Assembly: GCA_026075535.2 (NCBI GenBank)
Contig: AP026549.1
Location: 5,022,001-5,086,000 of the forward strand
Origin: Tricholoma matsutake
Taxonomy: Eukaryota; Basidiomycota; Agaricomycetes; Agaricales; Tricholomataceae
Length of the DNA stretch: 64,000 nucleotides
Reading direction: 5' to 3'
Positions 13,440 to 24,983 of the stretch are shown here, in pieces. Positions within the stretch are counted from its first letter, which is position 1. Every line of letters starts with the position of its first letter. Under the pieces are notes generated by a model that had not been told where the DNA came from, did no database searches, and saw nothing but the letters and a program-made list of their open reading frames with translations. Both the position numbers and the translations under genes were made by a program.

Positions 13440-15944
13440 CTAGCTTGCTTGGAGTCAATTCTGAAACTAAATTGCCACGGATATATGTATCACACATAGT
13501 GTATCATACACAAGTCGGGATCGCTTCGTTCATATTCTGCCAGAGCGGCAAGTGTAACATTTTTTCATACAGTTCGATTTTATACATTGACTGCAAGCCG
13601 AATTAGAACAGCACCGTCGTAAACTCGGCCTGTCGAACTCGAGCTCCAACAGGACCCCTGAAATCTGGAGGACATCTGGGTTTTGGAAATTCCCACAAGT
13701 CCAGTCCATCCAGTCCATCCAGTCCAGTCCAGTCCCCTTGGTGTTACTCAACCAAAGGGTTAAACAAGAATCAAAGATGGTATAATATGTATGTTCTATG
13801 CAAATTGCCCTAATACAAGCCCAGTATATGTTGGTAAATTGTCAAGAAATGGGTTGATTATGTATTGTGACATTGGTCACAACTGTGACTGGTGTGTGTA
13901 AGTAAGGATGTTCCACTCTTCTCACAGGCATTTTGAAGGTACATTTGTATGTAGTAACACAGGTCAGATCTCAGTCATTAATTATAGTGAACTGATAGCA
14001 GGAGGGAGGCACAGTGCCTCAGGCTGCTTAAAGTCATGTGACAAAAAAAACCAATATAATAGGCAGATTATGAGCCTTTCCAATGTGCATAGATAGCTTA
14101 AAATATTTTGGGAAGATAAATAATATGTAGCAGGTACTCAAATACACAATTTGATAGTGGGTGCACTCATGGGACAGGACTGGATGGACTGGACTTGTGG
14201 GAATTTCCAATACCCAGACTTTCTGGAAATCTCTACCAAATGTTTGATCCAAAAATGTCAGTTTTCCATGATTTTCATCTGCACTGGTTTGGGCAATTTT
14301 TTATCTGGAAATCACCTGATCAGGCCCCCAAAGGTCTGGATTTTTATCTGCACTTTACCTCAGGCCCAGGTAAAAACTTTTGCACCAGAGAGGCGGGATC
14401 TTCTATAGACCTATTAGAGGTACACTACATGCATCGGGCAAGATTGATAGGTTCAGATTCGGGCATCACAAGTTTGGCAGGTGTGAAACAAATGTAGGGT
14501 CCAATGGATCATTCAAATGGATGTACATATATTTTAAAAAGAGTGATGTATTTGAGATGTAGAAATAACATAATACAGTTGTGTAGTGTAATGGATAAGG
14601 TGGTTGAAAATTTTGTAGCTGATCAGGTGAATTGGGATTGAACCTGGGATATGTCAAATTTTGTCCACATGTGGATCAGGCCCACTACCTGTCTGACCAT
14701 TTTTATCTGCACTTTGACTCCAGGCATTTTGCCCCAAATCCTCAACTTTTATCCGCATAGGCCTGTGGCATTTTCTGATTTTTAGGCAATTTTTATCGCA
14801 CCTGGCTCAGGCATTTGGTGGAGATTTCAGGGGTCCTGCTCCAACTTTGGTTACCTTATCTTTATGACACATTTATCTATGTAAAAATCAGCATGTCACA
14901 GTAGTTGCCAATAATGTCTTAAAGAGACAGATGGTGGAAAGACCAATCTATTGTAGCAATCACAAAATACCACAAGTTGCTAGCAGGTGGCTATTACTGT
15001 GATTGGTTGGAGCAAACAGTGTTTCTTGTTATGTGGAGATTCTGGTTTACAAAAAGCAAGGGGTACTTGGCACCAGAAACAAAGAGGGTATCCTGTAAAA
15101 ATGGTCAGGAATTTGAAAAATACAACCCCCATGTTGATCTGGTCAGTGGTTGGTGAGTTACAGCCATTTTGATGAAAAACATTCAAATAAATTTTATTTT
15201 TTCTGATATTTTTCTTCAGCACAACTGACCACTCTGAGCAACTTTAAAAAATTTCAACCTCATTGAGGCCCCAAATTTCCATTTTAGGTAATCAGCTAAC
15301 CAAGTAGCAAGTAGCAGGAAAAATTTTGGAGTTGAATTTTTCAATCCCCCAGCCATTTCTACATCCAAAGGGAGGATACTGTTTTTTTTCTGGTGCTGAG
15401 TCCTTGATAAAAAGACAAAAACTTTACATTGACACCAAGCTGACTATGTTCTTTCAGACCATTGGCATCATGCTAGAATCCATTCATGCACATGCACAAA
15501 GGGGAAAGAAACTGTGTATCCTGCTGAGTGGACAATGCAGTCAAATTGTGTAGAGATGTGGACAGTGAGACTTTGAGGCATGGTAAGATATTCAACATGG
15601 AACTCAACATGGGACATTGAGGTATAACTTGTGATGCAATGATTTTATATACTTTACACAAGAACCAACACAACAACACCAGCACCTAAACAGTGATGTG
15701 GAGAGTGTTTGATTGACTGGAGTATCACCAATCTTGTTTGATCCAAATTATTGTGGTAGTGAAGGCTGTGTAACCATAAATTTAATTGGAATTGGTTGAT
15801 TCATGGAGTCATGTTAGGCTCTTCAGGATTGGTGTAAGCCTCATGGATTGGGGTCTTGCTCATTGCAATCACACTTTTGGAGTTGATGAGACTGATTCTT
15901 GACTCTCCAGGTCTATCATGTTGATACTACTCAGGTAGGGATGC
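13440..15944. other. AT-rich region without a recognised gene; inverted repeats of unclear origin
   Basis: No convincing coding sequence is present. A block near 13676-13720 (tctgggt, ggaaattcccacaagtcc) recurs inverted near 14171-14225. An outer pair sharing aggacccctgaaatct occurs near 13650 and, inverted, near 14830. Several copies of a tttttatctgcacttt-like motif lie between 14260 and 14730. This suggests a decayed non-autonomous element of about 1.2 kb, but I found no target-site duplication. From 14860 to 15944 I see nothing identifiable. Confidence 0.4.
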
Positions 15945-16329
15945 TGTAAGGGCAACCTCAGCCTCTAGCAAAGGGAAATCTGAAGAGAAAACTCTGAGGA
16001 CCCCTTTGCCAATGCCCAGTATATGTGAAGACTGCAAAAATCAAATAATAACCTAAAAATAGAAAAGGTGGAGATAGGCAGATCAAGGCCACCGAATGAC
16101 ATCATACCAAGGGGTAGATGTCGGAAGGGGTGCTCTGGGTCTAAATATAAAACTGTTAACATGCACAAATGTGATAGAAAGGGAAATTAGTAATAAAATA
16201 AGGAAAAATCATAGAAAATGAAGAATAGAAGGAAACAAAGTGAGGAAAAATATAGGACAAACATAAAAATAGGAGAAACACACAGGGCACCCCCCCCCCC
16301 CCCCCCAAGTCCCCCCTAGTCCCCTTACA
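15945..16329 (-). repeat. 3' LTR of chromovirus 1
   Basis: It aligns along its length with 21016-21448 but lacks about 48 bp. The loss fits recombination between two tagcaa copies that are still visible in the other LTR. It contains an 18-base C run near 16290-16307. It starts tgtaaggg and ends cccttaca on the plus strand. Confidence 0.9.
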
Positions 16330-16434
16330 TCACCCCCTCTCTAAGATGCATCACCCCAATGCATTCGAAATCACATACAACCAAAGTCAGTGACTTAAAT
16401 GCAACACGGTGCAGCAGTGTGCCATGGAATGGAA

Positions 16435-17799
16435 TTCCTTGACTAACCAAGGGGCACTCACATCAGATTCTTCGACCCATGAGTTCTCCTCATACCCATA
16501 ACCCTTCTAGTGCACCAAATACTGGAGTTTTCCTTGGCATAACCGGCTGTCCAAGATCAACTCAACTTTGTACTGGGGTTCTCCCTTGATCACTGTAGGC
16601 AGCAGTGGTGGACGTGAATGACATCCCAGGAATGGATCTGGGGGAGCTGGAAGGAGTTTGATGACATGGAAGACTGGGTGGAGTCTGGACATGGAGGCTG
16701 GGAGGCATAGATGATAGGCATGCATTCCAACACACTTGACAATGGGGAAAGATCCCAGGAAGCGATGAGTGACTTTCTTGGACAGATGCATAATGGAGAT
16801 GTCACTGGAGTCAAGGTAAACTCAATCACCAACGTTGTACTGAGGGGTCGGAGAATGGCATTGGTTGTAAAAGTGCACCATGTCGTCCTTCGCCTTTGCC
16901 TCCCCAAAGCTATCTTGCATGCATTCTGTGAACTCATTCACCATCTCAATGTGTGAGGGAGTTTGGCAAGGTTCAAATCCCATGCATGGATGTGGTCCAG
17001 TGTCTGAGAGGAAAGGGGTCTGTTGAGTGGAAGCATGGACATGGTTGTTGTATCCAAACTTGGCCAAGGGGAGAAGATCATCCCAATTGTCCTGGCACTC
17101 ATTGATGAAGATGTGGATGTATTGCTCCAGTTCCTGGTTGACTCACTCAGTCTGGCCATCAGTTTGTGGGTGATAGGCAGTTGAAGCAAGGAGTTTCATC
17201 CCCGGAAGTCGGTACAGCTCGCAAGTGAACTCTGCCATGAACTGAGGGCCACAGTCAGAGAGGAAAGCACCAGGAAGTCCATGTAATTTCCACACATGGT
17301 GGAGATAGAGTCGGGTGGCACCCAGGGCACTGACAGTGATGTGAGTGGGAATGAAGTGAGCACATTTTCCCACTGAATCAACTGTGCACATCACCACATC
17401 AAATCCATTCGACTCTGGCAACTCCACCACAAAGTCAACACTGACAACATCCCAATGACTCTCTGGAACAGGAAGAGGGTGTAGCTCACCAACAGGTTTG
17501 AGGAATCTTGATGTGTAAGCAAAGGTCACAAGTATGACAATACTGACCAATGAGTCGTGACATTTGTGGCCACCAATAATTCCGCAAGGTGAGCTCCAAG
17601 GTCTTCCAGCATCCAGGATGACCAGGAATCTGTGAGTCATGGTGTTGGGATATGATGTGCCAGCAAAGGTCTGGGTCATTGGGGATGTAGATGTGATCCC
17701 TGAAATACAACAAGTCCTCCATCATAAAGTACTTGAGATTCTTGTGATCCATCCAAATTTCCACCTTATGTTGTGCACCCTTGAGGAAGTGTCGCCACT
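16435..17799 (-). pseudogene. Chromovirus 1 integrase and chromodomain remnant
   Basis: The integrase H2C2 zinc-binding region is visible (HHDSQIPGHPGCW, CHTCDLC). The catalytic core follows, with VDFVVELP and LSDCGPQF carrying the two Asp residues and HPQTDGQTE the Glu. Nearest the LTR, a chromodomain (KVELILDSR, then [10 protein letters not shown]) would bind methylated histone and guide integration into heterochromatin in chromoviruses. A TGG codon of the chromodomain has become TAG (H*KGYG). Frameshifts separate the pieces, so no protein can be made. Confidence 0.85.
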
Positions 17800-18061
17800 C
17801 ACTGGGTGCAAGGCACAATACTGCCTGAGAAGTACTGTGAAGGTATCCTGACAGTATTCCTAATATTGTCAACATACTTCACTAGAGGTATTTTGACAGT
17901 ATTGTACTATATTTTGATAGTACTGAAGGTACTGAAGTAGTATTCTAGATTGGTTTGCATACTGGCAAAATATCCCTTGGTGAGTATGGTGGCAGTATTA
18001 GGAGTACTTCCAGAATACTGACATCATACCTTCTCAGAAGTATTTTGCTGTGCAGCCAGTG
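17800..18061. mobile_element. 262-bp MITE with CACTGG ends (CACTA-like)
   Basis: The insertion splits the RNase H/integrase reading of chromovirus 1; the homologous site in chromovirus 2 (near 51738) is empty. Terminal inverted repeats begin CACTGGGTGCA on the left and CACTGGCTGCA on the right, and similarity continues for about 35 bp. The flanks are act at 17797-17799 and act at 18062-18064, a 3-bp duplication. CACT ends with 3-bp duplications are typical of the CACTA/EnSpm superfamily. It has no coding capacity. Confidence 0.75.
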
Positions 18062-18970
18062 ACTCCTCAAGCACACACATTATTGCCAACATCTCCTTGT
18101 CATGGATCTCATAGTTGCGCTCTACAGCACTAAGGCTTTTGGAGTAGAATGCAACAGGATGCCACTTCTGGTCCTCTGGAGACTGCTGAGACAACATGGT
18201 GCCTGTCGCAAAGTCAGAACTGTTGGCTTCTACACAAAAAGGGTATGAATCATCAGCAAAGGTAAGAATGGGAGCGGAAGTGACCATCTCCTTCAGCTTT
18301 TTGAATGCCTCCTGTTGTGCATTATCCCACCTCCATGCCTCCTTTCCTGTCAAGTCAAACAGTGGTCATGCATGATGTGAGAAATCCTTGATAAAATGCC
18401 AATAGAAATTGATGAAGCCCAGGAATGACTGCACCTCTTTCTTGTTTGTGGGCATCGGCTAAGCTGTGACCCCATTCACCTTGATAGGATCCATCTCAAC
18501 CTGACCCTCCAAGATAATCAGGCCGAGGTTCTCAATCTTGGTCTTCTCAAACTCGCACTTGTCCTGACAAAGGTAGAGTTTGTACCGTCAAAGTTGTTCT
18601 AGGATGAGGTGTGTGATGTGACAGTGCTCCTCAACCATGCGAGTGAAGATGAGGATTTCATCGAGATAGATACAAACAACACCTTTGAGGATAAGGTTGT
18701 GGAAGATGTCATTCATCATGGTCTGAAAGGTGGCAGGACTATTAGTAAGGCCAAAGAACATGATGATCCCACAGCTTGTGCATGGGGAGAGAGTTGAACG
18801 ATTCCTTGGAGAACATGTCCCCAAACTCATGGAGATGAGGAAGCAAGGAATCAGTAGAGGATTTAGCAGCATTGTTTTTGTGGAAGGCCTCAGTGAGGCA
18901 TTAGGATATGTTTGATGTAGCACACACCTTGTGTGATGGACAAATTGCAGTGTAGAAGATCCAATCACCT
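18024..18970 (-). pseudogene. Chromovirus 1 RT/RNase H remnant
   Basis: The palm motif FGLTNSPATFQTMM is followed by IYLDEILIF, where the usual catalytic Asp pair reads Asp-Glu. The RNase H part begins near GKEAWRWDNAQQEAF and includes ANSSDFATGTMLSQ and FYSKSLSAVERNYEIHDKE. The fingers and the first catalytic Asp are missing because of the deletion near 18776. The end of RNase H is cut by the MITE. Confidence 0.85.
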
Positions 18971-19276
18971 TCCTCTACTTCCTCTGGCTCCTCCTCATCA
19001 TCATCTGAGACCAGCATCAGATCAGGAACCCCTTCCAACTCCACTTCAGATATAGGCAGGGGTCCAGCATGACACTTCTGAGTACGTCCATATTGAGGCC
19101 CTTTGTCCACAACATTCTTGTCTGGCTTCCATGAAACAAGTGCAACAGTGGGATGGACACAGGCTGATTGTAACCTCCCGGTATGCCAGTTGACCTCTGG
19201 GTTATGGTCTCAAAGCCACGGATAGCCCAAAAGCACCTTCTGCTTTCCTAATTGAGTGACAGCAAAAGGATGCTCA

Positions 19277-19760
19277 CTATGATCTTTGTAATGGAGGACT
19301 AGGTCTACAACCTCTCGGATGGCACCAGCTTGATCCATCCACATTATAAACAGGTATTGGACACGAGAGTGAGTGAGTATTCAGGCAATGTTGTTGTGCG
19401 AGATGGGCATCAATGAAGAGACCGGTCACACCAGAGTCCAGGAGCGCAGAGACACTGAGTGTCTGTCCAGTGTTGGTAGTCTGTAGTTTGATTGCTAGGT
19501 TCAAGGAATGTGTAGAGGGAGTGGATGCAACGATATATTTGCATGGTAGTTTGTGCTCCCATGATTTAATTTTGGGATGTGGAGCAGAGGGAGAGATGGG
19601 AAGAGCAGGTATGTCTTTAGCCAACTTTGAAGGGTCAGAGAGGGGAACAGTCATGGAAATAGATTCATTCTCTGGGGATTCAACTGACAAAAGTTCAAAG
19701 TGCTTATGGACAGGCAGTGAGGGCATATGATTCACTCACTGCGAATAGAAAAATCCTGCT
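19277..19760 (-). pseudogene. Chromovirus 1 aspartic protease remnant
   Basis: A retropepsin-like segment contains ALLDSGVTGLFID, matching the LLDSGAT active-site motif, with an Ala-to-Val change. It lies between the gag zinc knuckle and the RT, the usual order. The frame breaks on both sides. Confidence 0.8.
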
Positions 19761-19856
19761 CCTCTACAACTTCTGACCTGATCTCCTCTGCAACCTGACC
19801 TTTCTCTTCCTCGACATCTACAAGTGCCAACAGGTCTTGGAGGTGTTCATCTCACC

Positions 19857-20985
19857 CCTCAGGGGTAAGCATGTGGATATCCTGACAATGGGGACATGCT
19901 CCGGCCCTGTGCCCAGTTTCCCCACAGTGGTAGCAGAGATCCAACCTATATGCACAGCTGTGGGCTGCATCAACATCCATTGGTACTGGGACATTGATGG
20001 CTGGTGTGGGAGTCTGATGGACAGGAATGGGGTCATGGCAGGGAAGGGTTCAATTGAAGATGTAGGGTGCATGAGTGGTAGTTGGAGCACAGAATGCAGC
20101 ATTAAATGCCACATTCGTGAGTCAGTTCTCATCACAGAGTGAAGCAGCTTCATACCAAGCATAGATATCATCGTCCACTGGGCACCCTTCCAACATCTGT
20201 GCAATCCGGTGCTGAATTTCTTGATTGAGGCCCCATCGGAACTTCACCACAACTGGTAGCCCACTCCCATATCCTGCCATGTCCACCAAATCCTTAAACT
20301 CATTGATATAGTCATCCATGGATTGATGTGCCTGATGGTAAGAGGATGACTCGAGCTGTGTTACTGCTTGGTGGCGCTCATTGAGGGGACAAAAGTGGCA
20401 TACAAACTCTGCTCGAAAGTCACCCCAAGTGGAGAAAGGTAGAGAACTGAGCTCTTTAGTTTGGCACAGAATATGGTCCATGTAGAGATAGGCGTGTTCA
20501 GATTTCATGTATGTGAAGGCCCAATAAAATTTTGCAGCCTTGTCAATGAATTGATGTGACTGGAGACTGATGTACAACTCACAGGAATTAAGGAATTCAT
20601 GCCCCTGCACATGCGCACCATTAAATTCGGTGGAGGGAGACAGTTTGATCTGGGCATGCTCCTTAGTGGGCACATTAGGCGGCGCATCATTGTTGGGCAC
20701 ACTTGGAGGCACAATGGGGGGGATATTGGTCGTGGAGCTAGTCTGAAGGGTTCTGACAAAGTTTTTGATTGTAGATTTAAGTGAATCAATTTCCATGCGC
20801 ATTCCAGTAATGTTGCTTTCTAGCGCGTTGAGGCACTCTGATGTGTCCATGTCACTAGGGGGCACATTTGGCGAAAATGGTGGTGCACTAGAGGTAGGAC
20901 TGTCGGGAACAGTGTGTAGGGAGTCTGTGGAGCTTGGGGAAGTGTCGTCCACTCTGTACCTGCCTATCTTGGGCAGCGCATTCAC
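19857..20985 (-). pseudogene. Chromovirus 1 gag with zinc knuckle
   Basis: A 287-residue open frame (20985-20122) has retrotransposon-gag features, including FYWAFTYMKSEHAYLYMD and WGDFRAEFVCHF. After a frame change, CYHCGETGHRAGAC (C-X2-C-X4-H-X4-C) follows near 19890-19935. Gag would package element RNA. It begins next to the candidate primer site beside the 5' LTR. Confidence 0.85.
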
Positions 20986-21003
20986 AATTTTGGGCCTTAG
21001 GAG

Positions 21004-21013
21004 AGAGTTTTCT
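21004..21013 (-). other. Candidate self-priming site of chromovirus 1
   Basis: The element-strand sequence AGAAAACTCT lies two bases inside the 5' LTR boundary. It is the exact reverse complement of a segment of the same LTR, whose plus-strand form agaaaactct lies at 21113-21122. Tf1-type chromoviruses prime with the 5' end of their own RNA in this arrangement. Confidence 0.5.
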
Positions 21014-21015
21014 AC

Positions 21016-21448
21016 TATAAGGGCAACCTCACTCAGCCTCTAGCAACCGAAGTTAAAATTATACTACATATTACAGGGATTGGAGGTGCACATAGCAAAG
21101 GGAAATCCAAAGAGAAAACTCTAAGGACCCCTTTGCCAATGCCCAGTATATGTGAAGACTGCAAAAATCAAATAATAATCTAAAAATAGAAAAGGTGGAG
21201 ATAGGCAGATCAAGGCCACCGAATGACATCATATCAAGGGGGTAGATGTCAGAAGGGGTGCTCCAGGTCTAAATATAAAACTGTCAACATGCACAAATGT
21301 GATAGTAAGGGAAATTAGTAATACAATAAGGAAACATCATAGAAAATGAAGAATAGAAGGAAATGAAGTGAGGGAAAATATAGGACGAACATCAAAAATA
21401 GGAGAAACACACAGGGCACCCCCCTAAGTCCCCCCTAGTCCCCTTACA
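21016..21448 (-). repeat. 5' LTR of chromovirus 1
   Basis: This 433-bp LTR matches 15945-16329 and the LTRs at 47214-47653 and 55662-57527. It keeps two copies of the agcaaaggg-type segment, one of which was lost with the deletion in the 3' LTR. The terminal dinucleotide next to the internal region reads TA rather than CA. Confidence 0.9.
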
Positions 21449-21601
21449 TATTCTGTGTTCATTTACTGTGAACAAATATGTACAACTACTGCAACATATA
21501 TAAGCCCCACCAATTCATGTGGCATCCCCCTCATAGTTAGTTTATTGTTTTACAAGTATATAATCTTATATAATCTACCTGTTGGTGACCCATGGTATAC
21601 T

Positions 21602-21798
21602 TAAGTGTACAAAGACTGGTTACAACCAGTTACAATCAGTTTTCTAACAGTTTTCAAATAGTTTCAAAACAAGTTAACCAGTAACTGAACTGCAGTTTTG
21701 GTTACTTATTTTTTCAGAAAAACAGACCAGACCAAAGCATGGACCATGATTCAGTCTGGTTTGGTCTTTGGTCCTATGGACTGAACCTTGAAACACTA
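21602..21798. mobile_element. Remnant of a hAT-like non-autonomous element
   Basis: The right end reads, reverse-complemented, TAGTGTTTCAAGGTTCAGTCC, close to the terminal repeats of the elements at 55969-57386 and 59673-61255. The interior has the same actggttacaaccagt-type motifs. No matching left end or 8-bp duplication was found. Confidence 0.4.
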
Positions 21799-21954
21799 CT
21801 CAGCTAGGGCAAGGCAGGGGTTACCCCTGGGTGTCAAATCTCATACCCTTACCCCTACCCCTGAACACCCTACCCTTAGGGGTAAGGGTATGGAAACATA
21901 TAAGGGTTGCCAAGGGTATGGGAGGGTTTGTCAAGGGTACAAGGGTTTCAATGA

Positions 21955-22996
21955 TTTAACATGCTTCATCTTGTGGCTGCTCGATGAGATCCTGGATGAA
22001 ACACCCAAACCCAGACAGGTTCATCGTTATCGATGAAATGCCCATCTATTTCTCAACAAAAGCCCTCGTAAAAGACTCTCGACAAGACTCGCCGCTGTAC
22101 ACACCGCTGGCGTATTATAACCCAGAAACACCCCTAAATGACAACCCCCCACAAACTCTCCATAATCCAGCCCCAAGATCGGGTTGTTCGCATTCAAAAA
22201 GTCGGGGTGAAACACGATTTTGACGTGATCTGCGGCGTCGTTGAACAGTTTGACGTGTCTGATCTGATTCAGGATGGGGTCGGTCGCGTCGTAAGCCATA
22301 CTGTGAGCCGTCACAGGAGGCAACAAGTTGCACTTGAGCGCGAATATACGGTGTTTCAGTAAAACTTGATCTTCTTCCGATACGAGCTCAGCTGGTGTCG
22401 GAATTGCCTTCTGGTCCCTGGATAGCGCACAAGCAGCAAAGCCCAAGAACACTGTAGGTTAGACCTGTTAAATCATGCAGCATGATCGAAAGGATGGGCA
22501 CCTATCTGGTGTTGGATTTTGGTCACTGTATCTCGAAGCTGCTTGGCTCTTTAAAGCTTCGACAGTGTATGAGTGGGTCGTGGCGGGCATGATGATGAAT
22601 GCCACGATGCTGATGGTTGATCCAACTTTTTGGAGTTTGTAGTTGAGGCGTGCGAGAGCTTCGATGAACATGTCAACGCCCTTATTTCGGTACTCGTATC
22701 GGCCTGCAGTAAACATCTATCGAAATGATCAACACAAGAAGCTGAAAACTCTGGGGGAGAAGACGCACATAAATCGTATTGTCGAGACAAAAATTGTACT
22801 GGCCATAAAAATGGCCTCTCATAAATTCGTTGATCTTGGTTTTCGAAGCCTAATGAAGATTCTGGAATCCGTGCATCGCCTGGAACTTAATGGCATTCAG
22901 GCCGTTAGGTAGAACACTGTCGGGTTTGCGTTTGAGTAGATGTTCGCTTTCGTAAGCAGTAATATGAGAAACAGTGGTGAATACGTCAGGGCAATT
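21955..22996 (-). pseudogene. Glycogen synthase fragment (GSY-like), degenerate
   Basis: Several blocks match fungal glycogen synthase, which extends glycogen from UDP-glucose. In order: [111 protein letters not shown] and NLSGFGCFIQDLIE. They cover roughly the middle 40% of the usual ~700 residues. Breaks include an in-frame TAG (QNLH*ASKT), frameshifts, and a scrambled stretch where the EPWGYTPAE region should be. A 50-nt intron-like gap between LDNT and AGRYEY shows the copy came from genomic DNA, not mRNA. Neither end of the gene is present. Confidence 0.8.
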
Positions 22997-23860
22997 TAGA
23001 GGAGCAGTGGGACAGCAAGAATAAGGGAAGTTCTAATAGTCCCAAGAAAATAGATGTGGGCTCCTGCCGCTTGAGATCCAGGGTCAAGCCTCCCACGTTG
23101 ACTTCAGTAACGCTCGCCCTACGAAACAGCCACCTTCGTGCATAGTGCCAAGCACACAATATTAATGCCACCAGGATGATGGATAGCTCAATGCCCAAGG
23201 CCACGCCCCGTAAACCAATGCGAAGAGAGCCCGACGACTTGAAGTCGCCTCCACCAGGACGAGGAGTGGAATTGGCCGGCGCAATGTTTTGCTTCGCGCG
23301 TTCTTCTCGGAACTTGGCAAGCATGTTGCGCAACTCGTGGTAGGCCAGCTGAAGAAAGTTAGGGAGGCATGATCAAAAAGAAAGCGAACAGTGATGCTAC
23401 TTTGCCGCCAAAATGAGCACCAGAAGTATCCGTGAGCTGAATGCCGGCCAATTCGACGGAGAGCGAGTCGAAACCATGGAGTGCCAGTTGAAAGTAAACG
23501 AAAATTGAGTGGGAACGTGTAGGCTGCTGTAGCTAAATGACTGGGTGTCCAATTTTAATGACACGGTTCCGTTGAGACTGACGACGCTGCGAAGATTTGT
23601 CGAAATGGCACTGCGATAATATCATAAATTGAGCGTCTGTAACGCACCTGGCTTTGGTAAGAAGCTTCGAAGTTCACATTATTTATGGACGACGAAAGAT
23701 TTGCATGGTGATGGGTTGGGATGTCGTGGAAGTAGTGTTGGTCGAGGATGCATGAACAAGCGCTTAGCGGTTTGTTGAATCGGGTATTGGAACAACGACA
23801 CGAGTGGGCGTGAGTCTCCTCCTGGGCATCAACACCATCCTCCAACGAGTCCAACCAATC
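22997..23860 (-). pseudogene. Remnant of an unidentified single-pass membrane protein gene
   Basis: A likely exon (23342-22986) encodes LAYHELRNMLAKFREERAKQ, a Pro/Gly linker and a hydrophobic segment (GIELSIILVALILCAWHYA) followed by basic RRWLFRR. That suggests one membrane span with a cytosolic tail. An intron of about 50 nt precedes it, joining GFDSLSVELAGIQLTD to LAYHELRN. Further upstream, a Cys-rich stretch (HSCRCSNT, ACSCILDQHY) and SLNGTVSLKLDTQSF lie in different frames. I do not recognise the family. The apparent frameshifts and the abrupt junction with the glycogen synthase fragment near 22996 suggest a broken copy. Confidence 0.4.
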
Positions 23861-23903
23861 TAGTACTTACAACCGGCCTCCCTCCCTGACACCTAATCTC
23901 CAT

Positions 23904-24338
23904 TCATAACCCTACGCTCGAACTAACAATTCTCTGCTTACTCCTGCTCTTCCCATCCTTCCCATCCTTCTCCCTCCCTTCCTCCCGACCCTCCCTCGCC
24001 ACTTCCCTCCACCTCCAGATTTGCCGCACGATCTCCTCCACCTTCCTAAACGTCGAGGCACTCAGACCGGCAAAAACGCTTTCTCCATCCTTTACTGGTC
24101 TCTTCGGGAGCATCTTATCTGGGTCCATCGGTCGAGGTGAATCTTTTGTCCGAATCACGAGGCGGCTGCTTATCTCGGGCCCTACTACGTGCACCCGAAC
24201 ACCGCCGTTGAACTTGAATGATTTTCGTGTCTGAAATACCACGACATCAACGTTTGTGTGCTGCCAGTGAACATCGCAAATGATCAGGCGCCGCTTTTGA
24301 TATGTACGTGACTGACTCTTCTTGCCAATTCTCTGCAC
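23904..24338 (-). pseudogene. Basic unidentified open frame, possibly part of the same broken gene
   Basis: A 144-codon minus-strand frame has a plausible folded part (VDVVVFQTRKSFKFNGGVRV) and a charged, low-complexity C-terminus rich in Arg, Glu, Gly and Lys. No family is recognised. It could be an upstream exon of the membrane-protein remnant or a chance frame. The first codon in this frame is not a secure start. Confidence 0.3.
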
Positions 24339-24983
24339 ATATATAATGATCGCTTTGAGATTCGCTATCTGCAGGTTAAAAATGTGTTACGGATGTCATT
24401 TTTGGTTGGGGCTGTGGATCTAACTGATCGGTCTCTCATCCTAGCTCGCTACCCTCAGAGTGGTCTACGTTGCCCAATACACGACGCGTGGTAGTAGATA
24501 CTGGCCTCGTATAAGTTTTTTTTCTCTCATACATACTACGAATTGATTAAGTTTGTGTTCTTTTCAATTGACATTAAAGGTCACGCCATGAAATTTGAAA
24601 ATGCGTCTGCTGGCAAGTTAAGTGTCCCGACCCCGATAACCAACCAAGAGATATATGGCTGCATAAATGCAGAAGCTAAAGACATCAATGTAAGCGCAAT
24701 AATCCCCGTTCATGTATGCCCACAATTTCGAAGCGGCAGTGGTGAGGTGAGATCGGGCTAGGCTCCGATGCATATGGATCAATGGATCGCCTCGTGACCT
24801 GCCAAGCTGTGTGCAATTACCAGCCATGCGGCAACACCTTTGTCCTCGTTCTCACTAGGCCTGTTTGAAAATTTCAACCAAGCTCGACTATCAGGTGCTA
24901 TGGATCGCAACTTATTTGATGTTTCTGCTTTGACTATGACTGCTCACGGACTACTCGTCATTCCTCCCCCAAGTTCGACCATA
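24339..24983. other. Upstream region of the NLR gene
   Basis: The stretch holds no recognised repeat or RNA gene. The NLR reading frame extends upstream of the chosen start, with other in-frame ATGs at 24900 and 24936, so part of it may be coding or 5' UTR. Confidence 0.4.

Larger units (their letters stand above)
15945..21448 (-). mobile_element. Ty3/gypsy chromovirus 1, defective
   Basis: LTRs lie at 15945-16329 (3') and 21016-21448 (5'), with TGTAAGGG/CCCTTA-type ends. Minus-strand order is gag, zinc knuckle, aspartic protease, reverse transcriptase, RNase H, integrase and chromodomain, which defines a chromovirus. The RT has lost about 400 bp around 18776, apparently between short atcatg repeats. 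A second deletion near 17715 removes the sequence between the RNase H end and the integrase zinc-binding region. A MITE occupies 17800-18061. The flanks gatgc and tattc do not match, so no TSD survives. Stops interrupt every domain. Its closest relative in the window is the plus-strand element at 47214-57527. Confidence 0.92.

Noticed and set aside
14575..14660. A possible tRNA-like sequence (gtagtgtaatggat, then gggattgaacctggg)
   Set aside because: The box A-like and T-arm-like motifs lie in conflicting orientations, so no cloverleaf forms.
15945..21448. A 5-bp duplication for chromovirus 1
   Set aside because: The flanks gatgc and tattc differ; the element may have recombined with another copy or the flanks have decayed.
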